Positions 23,549 through 32,778 of a stretch of 58,672 nucleotides of DNA are shown here, piece by piece. The stretch is from DATCVR01 sp036566745 (lineage in GTDB: Bacteria > Actinomycetota > Actinomycetes > Jiangellales > Jiangellaceae). Below the pieces are notes generated by a model that was given only the letters and a program-made list of their open reading frames with translations, searched no databases and had not been told where the DNA came from. Both the position numbers and the translations under genes were made by a program. The first letter of the stretch is position 1, and the number at the start of each line of letters is the position of its first letter. Location: contig DATCVR010000007.1 of the NCBI GenBank assembly GCA_036566745.1, positions 1 through 58,672 of the forward strand, written 5' to 3'.

Positions 23549-23582
23549 CGAACGGCCCGGACCAGGTGGTCCGGGCCGTTCG
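23549..23582. terminator. bidirectional hairpin terminator
   Basis: GAACGGCCCGGACC and GGTCCGGGCCGTTC form a near-perfect stem of about 15 bp with a very short loop, between the convergent ends of the four-TM gene (23531) and the ABC permease gene (23606). Confidence 0.85.
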
Positions 23583-23605
23583 ACATGGCTGAACTGGGCG
23601 TGGCG

Positions 23606-24453
23606 TCAGTCCTGCGTGCGCTTGCGGAACGCCCGCACGGCCAGCGGGGCCAGGATCGCGGCCAGCAGTACGGACCAGACGACCGTGACCAGCACCGAAT
23701 GCTGGAGCGGCCAGGCGGCGTCAGCGGGGGCCTCCGGGGAGTTGCCCCACAGCACCCGCAACGACTGGACCAGCGCGGAGATCGGGTTCCACTCCGCGAT
23801 GGTGCGCAGCCACGGCACCATCTGCTCGGTCGGCGCGAAGGTGTTGGCCAGGAAGGTGATCGGGAAGATCGTGGTGAACATCAACCCGTTGACCGCCTCG
23901 ACCGAGCGCATCATCGAGCCGACCAGGATGCCGAACCAGATCATCGCGAAGCCGAACAGCAGCAGCAGGGCGAACCCCAGGACCGCGTCGGCGACACCGT
24001 TGCGGATGCGCCAGCCGATGGCCAGCCCGGTGACGGCCATGACGACGATGCCGATGCTGGAGTGGATCAGGCTGGAGATGCTGCGTCCGACGAGGATGGA
24101 GGATCGGGAGATCGGCAGCGACCGGAACCTGTCGACGATGCCCTTGTCGATGTCGTTGGTCAGCCCGAGCGCCACGATGAACGCCGAGAACGCCATGGTC
24201 TGGCCCATGATTCCGGGCAGCAGCCACTCGCGGTACGACGAGGAGTCGGTGACGATGGAGCCGCCGAACACGAACGCGAAGAGCAGCACGAACATCACCG
24301 GCTGGATGGTGACGTCGAGCAGCATCTCGGGCATTCGCTTGATGTGGAGAAGGTTGCGCCACACGACCGTGGCCGATTGGCTGCCGATGCCGGTGGGGGA
24401 GATGGTGGGGCGAGCCAAGGTGCGTGGCTGGGCCAGGGTGGGGCTTTCGCTGG

Positions 24454-24457
<4 letters not shown>
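23606..24457 (-). CDS. DrrB-type ABC-2 transporter permease
   Basis: A 283-aa permease with six membrane segments. The N-terminal soluble stretch ends in VWRNLLHIKRMPEM, the amphipathic connecting helix typical of DrrB/ABC-2 permeases, and FLANTFAPTEQMVPWLRTIAEWNP is the conserved ABC-2 motif region before the last segment (it spans residues about 200-222). Its ATG overlaps the stop of the ATPase gene (ATGA, 24454-24457), so the two form one exporter. Relatives export daunorubicin-like drugs, lipids or glycans; the substrate is unknown. Ends at the shared hairpin at 23549-23582. Confidence 0.93.
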
Positions 24458-25440
<983 letters not shown>

Positions 25441-25502
25441 GGAAGTGAGAGTAGAAGCTGGGTCCGACAGACTCCACGGGTTAAGCGTGAAACGGACCCG
25501 AA

Positions 25503-25739
25503 TCAGTCGAGATCAAGCCGCAAGATGACCTCGGTGAGCGACGATCCGAGCACTTTGGCCACTTGTGCCAGCTCGACCACGTCGAGGCGCCGCTCCCCGC
25601 GTTCGTACTTCGAGACCCAGGTCTGGTTGACGTCGAGCGCCTCGGCCACGTCCTCCTGGCGCAGGCCAGCCGCCATCCGCAGCTCCCGCAGCACGGCAAG
25701 GAGGCGACCGTACTCCTCGGTAGTGATCGAACGCTCCAC
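25503..25739 (-). CDS. XRE-family transcriptional regulator
   Basis: A 78-aa protein that is essentially one Cro/C1 helix-turn-helix (residues about 12-66), with MAAGLRQEDVAEALDV and NQTWVSKYERGERRLDV as its two central helices. GTG 25739 was chosen because the longer TTG start (25775) would place the start codon inside a perfect palindrome that looks like this gene's own operator. It is divergent from a DUF6907-like gene and upstream of the DrrAB exporter on the same strand (62 bp). Small stand-alone XRE proteins usually repress themselves and a neighbour. Confidence 0.88.
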   Translation of the reverse strand: MERSITTEEYGRLLAVLRELRMAAGLRQEDVAEALDVNQTWVSKYERGERRLDVVELAQVAKVLGSSLTEVILRLDLD

Positions 25740-25766
25740 AAGACCCAGTCGAAAGCCTATTTCAGG

Positions 25767-25785
25767 GTAGCCCAACTTAGGCTAC
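25767..25785. promoter_or_regulatory. palindromic operator between XRE regulator and DUF6907-like gene
   Basis: GTAGCC and GGCTAC are perfect 6-bp arms with a 7-base spacer (CAACTTA), 28 bases before the XRE GTG in the divergent intergenic region. It is a good candidate for autoregulation by the XRE protein. Confidence 0.5.
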
Positions 25786-25876
25786 GGTTTAGTCGCTTCA
25801 CGAAACGCCCGGTGGGGTCGTGGAACACCGCGACCGTGCCCTGATCCCACCCAGACCACACATAGAGATGAGACCC

Positions 25877-26143
25877 GTGACGACCGAACCCAACCAGTGC
25901 CCGATCACGTGGTGCGACGAGTCCGGCATCCACCCGATCCATCGCTGTCTCCTCCGCGTGGTCGCACTTGGCGGCATCGACGTCCGCGCCGTCGGCGTCA
26001 GCGTCGCGGGCGTCGACGCCGCGACTCGGCACGTCGAGCTGACGCTCTCGACGGCATGGTCGGACACCATGGTCGACCTGACCATGAACGAAGGCCGCAG
26101 ACTCGGCGGAGCCCTCGTCGACGCGGCCCGCCGCTTCGGCTGA
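25877..26143 (+). CDS. DUF6907-like small protein
   Basis: An 88-aa protein beginning VTTEPNQCPITWCDES. The CP-x(3)-C pair followed by HPIHR, then two beta strands and a C-terminal helix (NEGRRLGGALVDAARR), matches the layout of DUF6907 proteins, a Streptomyces-type family with a short Cys/His N terminus. GTG 25877 has GAGATGAGA upstream; ATG 25868 is an alternative start adding three residues. DUF6907 genes often neighbour XRE regulators, as here. The Cys/His cluster could bind zinc, but the family's role is unknown. Confidence 0.6.
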   Translation: MTTEPNQCPITWCDESGIHPIHRCLLRVVALGGIDVRAVGVSVAGVDAATRHVELTLSTAWSDTMVDLTMNEGRRLGGALVDAARRFG

Positions 26144-26229
26144 CCGCGTCTTCGAAGTCCCGGTCAGCCGAGCATCCGACGACACGACGGCGTTGTCGCC
26201 CATCGAGCGCACACGGCGTGGCCGCGGGG

Positions 26230-26646
26230 CTACGGACGCTGGATCACCCGCGAGGTGCCGCTGACGTACTGCGAGCCCTCGTAGCGGTAGCCGTTGAGGT
26301 AGGGGGTCTTGCCGGTGACGAACACGTGCCGCCCGTCGCAGCGCTTCCACTTGCCATAGCCGCTGGTGTTCTTGCACCGGCTCGTGTTGGGGATCGCCGA
26401 CGAGTACGCGCCGCTGGAGTTCCAGGACACCCAGGCCTGGACGTGGTGACCGTCGGCCTTCGTGTCCTTCACCCACACGTCGTTGGAGGTGGTGTCGAAG
26501 CATGCCTTCACGCCGGTGCTCTCGGTGCACTGCATCGGGGCGCTGGCCGGCCGCGTGACCTGGGCCTGGGCGGAGCCCAGCAGGCCCGCGCTGAGGAGCG
26601 CCGTGGCGGCGGCCACCAGGAGGGAGCGCCGGAATTTCGTGGTCAT
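26230..26646 (-). CDS. small secreted protein
   Basis: A 138-aa protein with a clear Sec signal peptide: basic MTTKFRRS, a hydrophobic core and a probable cleavage after AQA near residue 28. The mature part is about 110 residues, rich in Ser, Thr, Tyr and Trp, with four Cys that could form two disulfides (CTESTGVKAC and RCKNTSGYGKWKRC). No catalytic motif or known family is recognised; the size and Cys pairs fit a secreted inhibitor, toxin or adhesive beta protein. Upstream (26647-26792) are two CACGTG hexamers 22 bp apart. Confidence 0.75.
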   Translation of the reverse strand: MTTKFRRSLLVAAATALLSAGLLGSAQAQVTRPASAPMQCTESTGVKACFDTTSNDVWVKDTKADGHHVQAWVSWNSSGAYSSAIPNTSRCKNTSGYGKWKRCDGRHVFVTGKTPYLNGYRYEGSQYVSGTSRVIQRP

Positions 26647-26792
26647 CGTCGAGCTCCGTTCGGACAGGGCGCCACGACTGCCGCGGCGGCACGGAGACGA
26701 CGCTAGGAACGCGCGCTACACCACGGCTACACGTGCACTTACGGGCGCTCCCACGTGTTCGCATGCCGCGCGAGCTGTCGGTCACCGCGGCG

Positions 26793-27947
26793 TCAGGCCG
26801 AGCGCGCCCAGGCCTTGCGGAGCTGGACCTTGCCGCCGGTCTGCATCAGCGATCCGGAGTAGAGGCGGCTGGCCACCGCGACGGCGATCACGACCGACAC
26901 CGCCAGGAGGCCGAGCGCCACCACCGGCTCCCACGCCTCCGCCTCGCCGGTGAACAGCCGGACCGGCATGGCCACCGTGGAGGAGAACGGGATGTAGGAC
27001 AGCACGGTCATGACGTCGGGGTTGTCCTGGAAGAGGATGACCCCGAAATAGGGGAACATCGCCAGCATGCTGACCAGGCTCGTGCTCGACGCGAGGTCCT
27101 CCTGCCGGCTGACGAGTGCCCCGGCGACCGCCCACATGGCGGCGAGCAGGACGAAGCCGAAGACGAAGAACGGCACGAACCAGCCGAGCGAGGCGCCGAG
27201 CAGGCCCAGGAGATCGCCCTGCCCGCCAAGCCGGAGGGCGATCGGCGCCACCAGCGCCAGCGTCGCCACCTGAATCAGCGCCAGCAACGAGTTGCCCGCG
27301 ATCTTTCCGGCCAGCAGCGCCCGGACCGGGATCGTCGACACCAGGATCTCCACGATCCGGGTCTGCTTCTCGATCACCACGCTCTGGGCGATCCCCACCC
27401 CGAACATGATCGCGAACATGAAGAAGATCAGGCCGAAGGCGAAGACGACGATGCACCGGACCCCGCCCGACACGGCGGACGGGTCGAGCAGCTCGACGTC
27501 CGGCGCCACGCTGAACGCCGCGAGCACCTCGGGCGGCGCCTCGGTCAGGGCGATCACCGTGAGCCCGAGCGGAGACGCCGCCGCAGCGTCCGGCACGACC
27601 GCCGCGTCCACGTCGCCGTCACGCACCAGCCGCGCAGCCGCGGCCTCGTCGTCGACGGTGCGCACCTCGAAGTCGGCGGCCTCCGCCTGGGCCACCGCGT
27701 CCGGGCCGAGCGCCGCCACCGACGGCTGGCTGGAGACCAGGCCCGGCAGGACGGCGAGGGCGACGATGCCCACGACGAAGATCGCGAAGTTGATCCAGAA
27801 CCCCTTGGCCCGGACGGCCTCGCGGACCTCCCGTTCGGCCACGAGCCGCGCCGAGGAGAGCAGGGTCGTCGGTCGCATCGCCTGTCCAGGCAGGTTCGGC
27901 GTCCGGCGTGTCGCCGGCGTCTCGTTCCGGCCGGTGTCGACGCTCAT
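26793..27947 (-). CDS. NatB-type ABC-2 transporter permease
   Basis: A 384-aa permease. A first membrane segment (about 50-70) is followed by a roughly 110-residue extracytoplasmic loop and then five or six C-terminal segments, the NatB/YhaP layout of the ABC-2 family. EKQTRIVEILVSTIPVRALL is the conserved cytoplasmic motif. ATG 27947 overlaps the ATPase stop (ATGA, 27944-27947). NatAB of Bacillus exports Na+, but relatives move other substrates, so the cargo is open. No signal suggests co-regulation with the DrrAB pair. Confidence 0.92.
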   Translation of the reverse strand: MSVDTGRNETPATRRTPNLPGQAMRPTTLLSSARLVAEREVREAVRAKGFWINFAIFVVGIVALAVLPGLVSSQPSVAALGPDAVAQAEAADFEVRTVDDEAAAARLVRDGDVDAAVVPDAAAASPLGLTVIALTEAPPEVLAAFSVAPDVELLDPSAVSGGVRCIVVFAFGLIFFMFAIMFGVGIAQSVVIEKQTRIVEILVSTIPVRALLAGKIAGNSLLALIQVATLALVAPIALRLGGQGDLLGLLGASLGWFVPFFVFGFVLLAAMWAVAGALVSRQEDLASSTSLVSMLAMFPYFGVILFQDNPDVMTVLSYIPFSSTVAMPVRLFTGEAEAWEPVVALGLLAVSVVIAVAVASRLYSGSLMQTGGKVQLRKAWARSA

Positions 27948-28885
27948 GAGACGACCTCCTTGAAGATCTCGGCCAGTGACGGCGTCACGGGCGCGAAGCG
28001 GTGGACGCGGCCGCGACGGACCGCCTGGTCGAGCACGTCCTGATCGGGGCCGGGGACGTGGGCGCCGTCCGCACCGGACGGGTCCGAGCCGGCGCCGTGC
28101 GTGCCGTCTGAGCTCTCGATGTCGAAGACGACCCTGGCACCGTCCAGCTCGACGATGCGCACCCGGGGGACGTCTCGCACCCATCCGGCGTCGGAGTCCA
28201 CGATCAACTCGAACCTCGGCGTCGCGAACCGGCTGCGCAGCTCGGTGCGGGAGCCGCCGGCCGCGATGGACCCGGCCGAGATCACGACCACGTCGTCGCA
28301 CAGCCGCTCGACGACCTCGAGCTGATGGCTGGAGAACAGCACCGGCACGCCCCGGGCCGCCCGCTCCCGCAGCACGCCCAGCACGACCTCGACCGCAATG
28401 GGGTCGAGCCCGGAGAACGGCTCGTCCAGGATCAACAGGTCGGGGTCGTGGACCAGCGCCGCGGCGATCTGGGCCCGCTGCTGGTTGCCCAGCGAGAGCG
28501 TCTCCAGCGGATCGCGGGCCCGGGCGGTCAGCTCCAGCTGGTCCAGCAGCTCGGCGGTGTTGCGGCGGGCGGTCGACGTGTCCAGCCCGTGCAGCCGGCC
28601 GAAGTAGGCGATCTGGTCGGCGACTCGCATCTTGGGGTACAGCCCGCGCTCCTCCGGCATGTACCCGAAGCGCTGCCGCACCGGCTGGGTGACCGGCGCG
28701 CCGTCCCAGGTGACCTGGCCGCCATGAGCGGCGAGGACGCCGAGGATGATCCGCATCGTCGTGGTCTTGCCCGCGCCGTTCGCCCCGATGAAGCCCGTCA
28801 TCCGGCCCGGCCGGACGTCGAACGACACGTCATCGAGGACACGGAGCTCACCGAAGCTCCGGCTCACCGAACGTATCTCCAGCAT
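27944..28885 (-). CDS. NatA-type ABC transporter ATP-binding protein
   Basis: A 313-aa ATPase. Walker A is GANGAGKTTT (about 35-44), the signature is the variant LSLGNQQRAQIA, and Walker B is LLILDEPFSGLDP, followed by a normal H-loop (FSSHQLE). The C-terminal third is the family's DUF4162-type extension, interrupted by a Gly/Ser/Asp-rich stretch (SSDGTHGAGSDPSGADG). ATG 28885 was chosen over an in-frame GTG at 28900; GAGGGACGGGACC is a suitable ribosome site. Forms an exporter with the overlapping permease gene. The upstream neighbour on this strand is a two-component system that could regulate it (inference). Confidence 0.93.
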   Translation of the reverse strand: MLEIRSVSRSFGELRVLDDVSFDVRPGRMTGFIGANGAGKTTTMRIILGVLAAHGGQVTWDGAPVTQPVRQRFGYMPEERGLYPKMRVADQIAYFGRLHGLDTSTARRNTAELLDQLELTARARDPLETLSLGNQQRAQIAAALVHDPDLLILDEPFSGLDPIAVEVVLGVLRERAARGVPVLFSSHQLEVVERLCDDVVVISAGSIAAGGSRTELRSRFATPRFELIVDSDAGWVRDVPRVRIVELDGARVVFDIESSDGTHGAGSDPSGADGAHVPGPDQDVLDQAVRRGRVHRFAPVTPSLAEIFKEVVS

Positions 28886-29048
28886 GGTCCCGTCCCTCAC
28901 CCTTCCGGGGTCGCCGTCGTCGGTCGGCGGTGGCCGTCAGGTCGTCGCGGCGGCCATCGCGTCGGTGCCAACCGTAGGCAGGCGGACCCGGCCCGCGCGT
29001 CCGGCGGGCGATCGATCCTGGGGTCAACCGGCAGGGGGAGACAGCCGG

Positions 29049-29732
29049 TCAGGAACCGGGGCTGACGACGCCGCGCTCGTAGGCGAACACCACGGCGTGG
29101 GCGCGATCGCGCAGGCCGAGCTTCATGAAGATGCGCGACACGTGCGTCTTGACGGTGGCCTCGCCGAGGTGGAGGGCGCTGGCGATCTCGGCGTTCGTGG
29201 CACCGCGCGCCAGCAGCGCCAACACGTCGAACTCGCGGTCGGTCAGCTCGGGTGGCCGCAACGCGGGCTGGACCTGGGCCGGCACCGCGAACCGCTCGAG
29301 CACGCGGCGGGTGGCCTCGGGCGACAGCAGCGCATCGCCGCGGGCCACGACCCGCACCGATGCGATGAGGTCCTCCGGCGAGGCGTTCTTCAGCAGGAAG
29401 CCGCTCGCGCCGGCCCGCAACGCCTCGAACAGGTAGTCCTCGCGGTCGAACGTCGTCAGGATGACGACCTTGGTGGACCCGGCGTCCGCTCCCCCGCCGG
29501 CCGAACCGAGGATGCGCCGGGTCGCCTCCAGCCCGTCGGTGCCGGGCATCTGGACGTCCATGAGCACGACGTCGGGCCGCAGCCGCTCGGTCAGCGCGAC
29601 GGCCTCGGCACCGTTGCTGGCCTCGCCCACCACCTCGATGTCGTGCTCGGTGCTGAGGATGACCCGGAATCCGGCGCGGACGAGGTCCTGGTCGTCGGCC
29701 AGGATCACCCGCACCTGCGCGTCGGCGCTCAC
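29049..29732 (-). CDS. NarL/LuxR-family response regulator
   Basis: A 227-aa regulator. The receiver domain (8-125) has the phospho-acceptor Asp in VVLMDVQMPG and the acidic pair in LADDQD; the LuxR DNA-binding domain (160-225) has LTDREFDVLALLARGATN and ATVKTHVSRIFMKLGL. GTG 29732 overlaps the kinase stop (GTGA), so kinase and regulator are coupled. The insert GGGADAGS between receiver strands is unusual but short. Likely target genes include the neighbouring NatAB exporter, by analogy with other actinobacterial clusters. Confidence 0.94.
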   Translation of the reverse strand: MSADAQVRVILADDQDLVRAGFRVILSTEHDIEVVGEASNGAEAVALTERLRPDVVLMDVQMPGTDGLEATRRILGSAGGGADAGSTKVVILTTFDREDYLFEALRAGASGFLLKNASPEDLIASVRVVARGDALLSPEATRRVLERFAVPAQVQPALRPPELTDREFDVLALLARGATNAEIASALHLGEATVKTHVSRIFMKLGLRDRAHAVVFAYERGVVSPGS

Positions 29733-31096
29733 CTGGGACCCTGCGCCGGCTCGTGGGACGAGCCCACGGCGTCGTGGGCTCGTCCGGCCTCGCCGAGCGG
29801 GAAATGGGCCCGCACGCGGAACCCGCCGTCGCGCCGCGGCCCCGCCTCGAACTCCCCGCCGTGGACCGCCACGCGTTCGCGCATCCCCACCAGGCCGAAC
29901 CCCGCGCCGTTCGAGGCCCCGGCGGCCGCCCGGGACGCCGAGCGACCGCGGCCGTCGTCGCTCACTTCCAGCTCCAGCCCGTGGTCGAGGAAGCGCACGC
30001 GAACGTCGGCAGCGCTCCCGCCGGCGTGCTTGACGACGTTCGTCAGCGACTCCTGCACGACGCGGTAGGCGGACACCGCGACGGCGTCGGGCACCGGTCG
30101 CGGGTCGCCGTAGACCGCGTAGGCGACCTCGATCCCGGCCGATCGGGTGTCGTCGGCCAGCTCGGGAAGTTGATCGAGCCCGGGCGAGGCGGGATGCGAG
30201 GCACCGAGCGTGGGCAGCTCGGCCGGGGCGGTCGCGTCTCCGGTCGGCTCCTCGCGCAGCACCCCCACCAGGCCGCGCAGCTCGGTGATCGCCGTGCGCG
30301 CCGTCTGCTCGACGGTCTCCAGGGCGCCACGGGCGACGTCGGCGTCGGTGTCGAGCACCCGGCGCGCGGCACCGGCCTGCACGCCCATGACCGCGACATG
30401 ATGCGCCACGACATCGTGGAGGTCGCGTGCGATGCGGACCCGTTCGGTGACCACGGCCTGGCGCGCGTTCAGCTCCTGTGACCTGCGCAGTTCGTCCGCC
30501 TGCACCTCGAGCTCGTGGCGTCGCCGGGCCGAGAGCCAGGCGGCGTTGCCGAAGTGGTAGCCGGACACGAAGAAGGCGACGTTGAACGCGACCTGGTAGA
30601 TGACGGTGGCCAGGACCGGATCGAGCGGACCGGCCGCCCCCTCGAACTCCGCCGGAGGCTGCACAAGCGCCTGGACGAAGCTGTACCCGAGCCAGGCGAA
30701 CATCGCACCGATGACCCCGAGCCGCACCCACCGCGCCACCACGCGGTTCTGCCCCCACGCGCCCAAGGTGTACAGGGCGATGAACAGCGCCACCGACGGC
30801 ACGAAGTTGTCGCCGTTGCGGCGGGCCTGGGCGACGATGAACAGCACGCCGATGACCACCACGACAGCCACCGGGAACTGCCGACGCCAGATCAGCGGGA
30901 CGGTCAGCACGGCGGCCCAGGCGACCTGCTCGGCCAGCGACGGCGCGGTGCCGAAGGAGAAGGCGCCCATGCTGTTGATCAGGACGGCCGTCGCGACGCC
31001 CCCCACGACGATCCCGAGCCCGACCCCGACGTCGCGCCACTGTTGCTCACCGGTGGGGCCGGGGCGCCGCCACTCGGTCCACTCCGGCGCTGTCAC
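29729..31096 (-). CDS. NarL-type sensor histidine kinase
   Basis: A 455-aa membrane kinase with about five hydrophobic segments in residues 20-185. A HisKA_3 dimerisation helix carries the phospho-acceptor His in ARDLHDVVAHH (about residue 232), and a HATPase domain has its N box at VVQESLTNVVKHA and G boxes at VSDDGRG and GFGLVGMRERV. There is no large external sensor domain, so it probably senses membrane or intracellular state. GTG 31096 has a -10 (TACATT) seven bases upstream, suggesting a leaderless mRNA; TTG 31105 is an alternative start. Coupled to the response regulator by overlap. Confidence 0.92.
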   Translation of the reverse strand: MTAPEWTEWRRPGPTGEQQWRDVGVGLGIVVGGVATAVLINSMGAFSFGTAPSLAEQVAWAAVLTVPLIWRRQFPVAVVVVIGVLFIVAQARRNGDNFVPSVALFIALYTLGAWGQNRVVARWVRLGVIGAMFAWLGYSFVQALVQPPAEFEGAAGPLDPVLATVIYQVAFNVAFFVSGYHFGNAAWLSARRRHELEVQADELRRSQELNARQAVVTERVRIARDLHDVVAHHVAVMGVQAGAARRVLDTDADVARGALETVEQTARTAITELRGLVGVLREEPTGDATAPAELPTLGASHPASPGLDQLPELADDTRSAGIEVAYAVYGDPRPVPDAVAVSAYRVVQESLTNVVKHAGGSAADVRVRFLDHGLELEVSDDGRGRSASRAAAGASNGAGFGLVGMRERVAVHGGEFEAGPRRDGGFRVRAHFPLGEAGRAHDAVGSSHEPAQGPR

Positions 31097-31103
31097 GTGC
31101 GTC

Positions 31104-31109
31104 AATGTA
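31104..31109 (-). promoter_or_regulatory. -10 hexamer of a leaderless promoter (histidine kinase gene)
   Basis: TACATT on the minus strand is seven bases from GTG 31096, so transcription would start at the start codon. The rest of 31110-31305 is AT-richer than its surroundings and should also hold the promoter of the rightward subtilase gene. Confidence 0.45.
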
Positions 31110-31305
31110 GCTCACCGGCGAGCGTCGGCTACGGCGCCGGCTGGCCTGGCCGGACGGCCGACCCAGGGCTTGTCGCACCCGAGCGAGTACCCGCGTCACC
31201 TGGGCGAATGCAGTGATTGTGGTGGACCCGCCATAAATGTGACGGATAGCATTTTCATCCTGTCGCTCCACTATTCAGCCACCCGGATTTCCGGAGGCGA
31301 TGGGC

Positions 31306-32730
31306 ATGAGCAGCACCGACACCATCGTGGTCAAGCTGGTCCAGGGAATTGCCGTCGACCTCAGTTCGGTCATCCCGCTCGTCGAAGAGCCGGCCACGTC
31401 GGCCTGGAGCGCGCTTCTGGAGGCGTTTCCCTTCGTGAGCCTCACGCCCCTCGCATCCGACGTCTCCGTCGCCGAACTCCAGCAATTGACGGCCGAGGCA
31501 CGGGCGGCCGATCCCAGTGCCGACATCGCCGATCTCGACCTGTTCTTCGCCATCCGGATGCCGGACGAATTCGGCGTGCCGGATCAGGTCATGGACGTGT
31601 TGGTCGAGCAGCTGCAGGCGCTGCCGTTCGTCGAGTGGGCCGGCCCGGCCACCGACCTCGAGCCCGGAAACCTCGTCCGGCCGTTCCAGTACTACCTGAA
31701 CGACGCCGACACCGGGCTTCGGGTGGAGTCGCTGCGATTCCACGCCGGCGGGACGGGTGCGGGCGTGCGGGTCGTGGTCGTGGACGACCTCGACTTCGAC
31801 CGCAGCCATCCGGATCTGCTCAGGCCCGACGGGTCCAGCAAGGTGGACGCGCTGACGCCTCAGCCGTCCATCTCCGTCACCGCCGGGATCAATCACTCGA
31901 CGGCGACGCTCGGCATCGTCGGCGCCGAGGACAACGCCGTGGCCGTCCTCGGGATCGCCAGGGGCGCGACGCTGATGTACGCCGGCACGAGGAGGCCGGT
32001 CGAGGTGTCCGCGCAGTCGGGCCTCCAGCCGGGAGACAGCACCGACCTGTTCGAGGCGATGGTGCGCGCCGCCGTGGCCGTCCGGGCCGGCGACATCGTG
32101 TCGTGCTCGATCACGATTCGAGCGGCCCCCATGTTCGACACCGGCACCGGCAGCGGGATCCAGATCAGCGGGCGGGGACGCGTGCCGCTGGACAACCACT
32201 TCCCGCTCGCCTCGTTGCTCAGGTTGATGCGGGCGCGCGGTGTGATCGTGTTCATCGCGGCCGGGAATGGCGTCCACAAGGGATTTCTCACCCCGCCGGT
32301 CGACGACGCGCTCGATCTCGACGCCCACCCCGAGGTCGTCGTGCATCACTCGGGAGCCGTGGTCGTCGGTGGGCTGGAGCCCGTGTTCGGCCTTCCGCCC
32401 CTGACGCCGCCGCTGAGCCTGCGGCGCTGGAGGTTCACCACGTTCGGGAACCGCGTCACCTGCTGCGCGTGGGCCGACGCCGTCATGGTGGCCTCCGACA
32501 CGTCGACGACCACCGGATTCCAGATCGTCTCGGGCACCTCGTTCGCCACCCCGATGGTGGCCGCGGGAGTCGCCTGCCTCCAGGGGATGTCACTGTCTCG
32601 GCACGGCACGACGTTGACGCCCGATCAGGTGACCGGCCTGCTCACCCGCCCGGATCTCAACCGCGACTGGGCACCGGGCGGCAAGGTCGGTCTGTTCCCG
32701 CAGTTCGACTCGCTCGCTGCCCAGATCTGA
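31306..32730 (+). CDS. S8 (subtilisin-like) serine peptidase without signal peptide, next to the giant-protein operon
   Basis: A 474-aa subtilase. Residues 1-120 resemble a prodomain or N-terminal accessory domain; the catalytic domain has Asp160 (VVVVDDLDF), His197 (INHSTATLG), oxyanion Asn321 (IAAGNG) and Ser412 (SGTSFATPM), so it should be active. No signal peptide or membrane segment is present, so it is cytoplasmic or leaves the cell with other proteins. GGAGG (31293-31297) fits ATG 31306 better than ATG 31300. The gene runs toward the end of the four-gene giant-protein operon, with only 48 bp between the stops and no obvious terminator. Processing of one of the giants is an attractive but untested role. 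Confidence 0.9.
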   Translation: MSSTDTIVVKLVQGIAVDLSSVIPLVEEPATSAWSALLEAFPFVSLTPLASDVSVAELQQLTAEARAADPSADIADLDLFFAIRMPDEFGVPDQVMDVLVEQLQALPFVEWAGPATDLEPGNLVRPFQYYLNDADTGLRVESLRFHAGGTGAGVRVVVVDDLDFDRSHPDLLRPDGSSKVDALTPQPSISVTAGINHSTATLGIVGAEDNAVAVLGIARGATLMYAGTRRPVEVSAQSGLQPGDSTDLFEAMVRAAVAVRAGDIVSCSITIRAAPMFDTGTGSGIQISGRGRVPLDNHFPLASLLRLMRARGVIVFIAAGNGVHKGFLTPPVDDALDLDAHPEVVVHHSGAVVVGGLEPVFGLPPLTPPLSLRRWRFTTFGNRVTCCAWADAVMVASDTSTTTGFQIVSGTSFATPMVAAGVACLQGMSLSRHGTTLTPDQVTGLLTRPDLNRDWAPGGKVGLFPQFDSLAAQI

Positions 32731-32778
32731 GGCTCGACCGTCCCGCAGGCTCGGACCGCTCCCCCGCCGCGGTCGACG

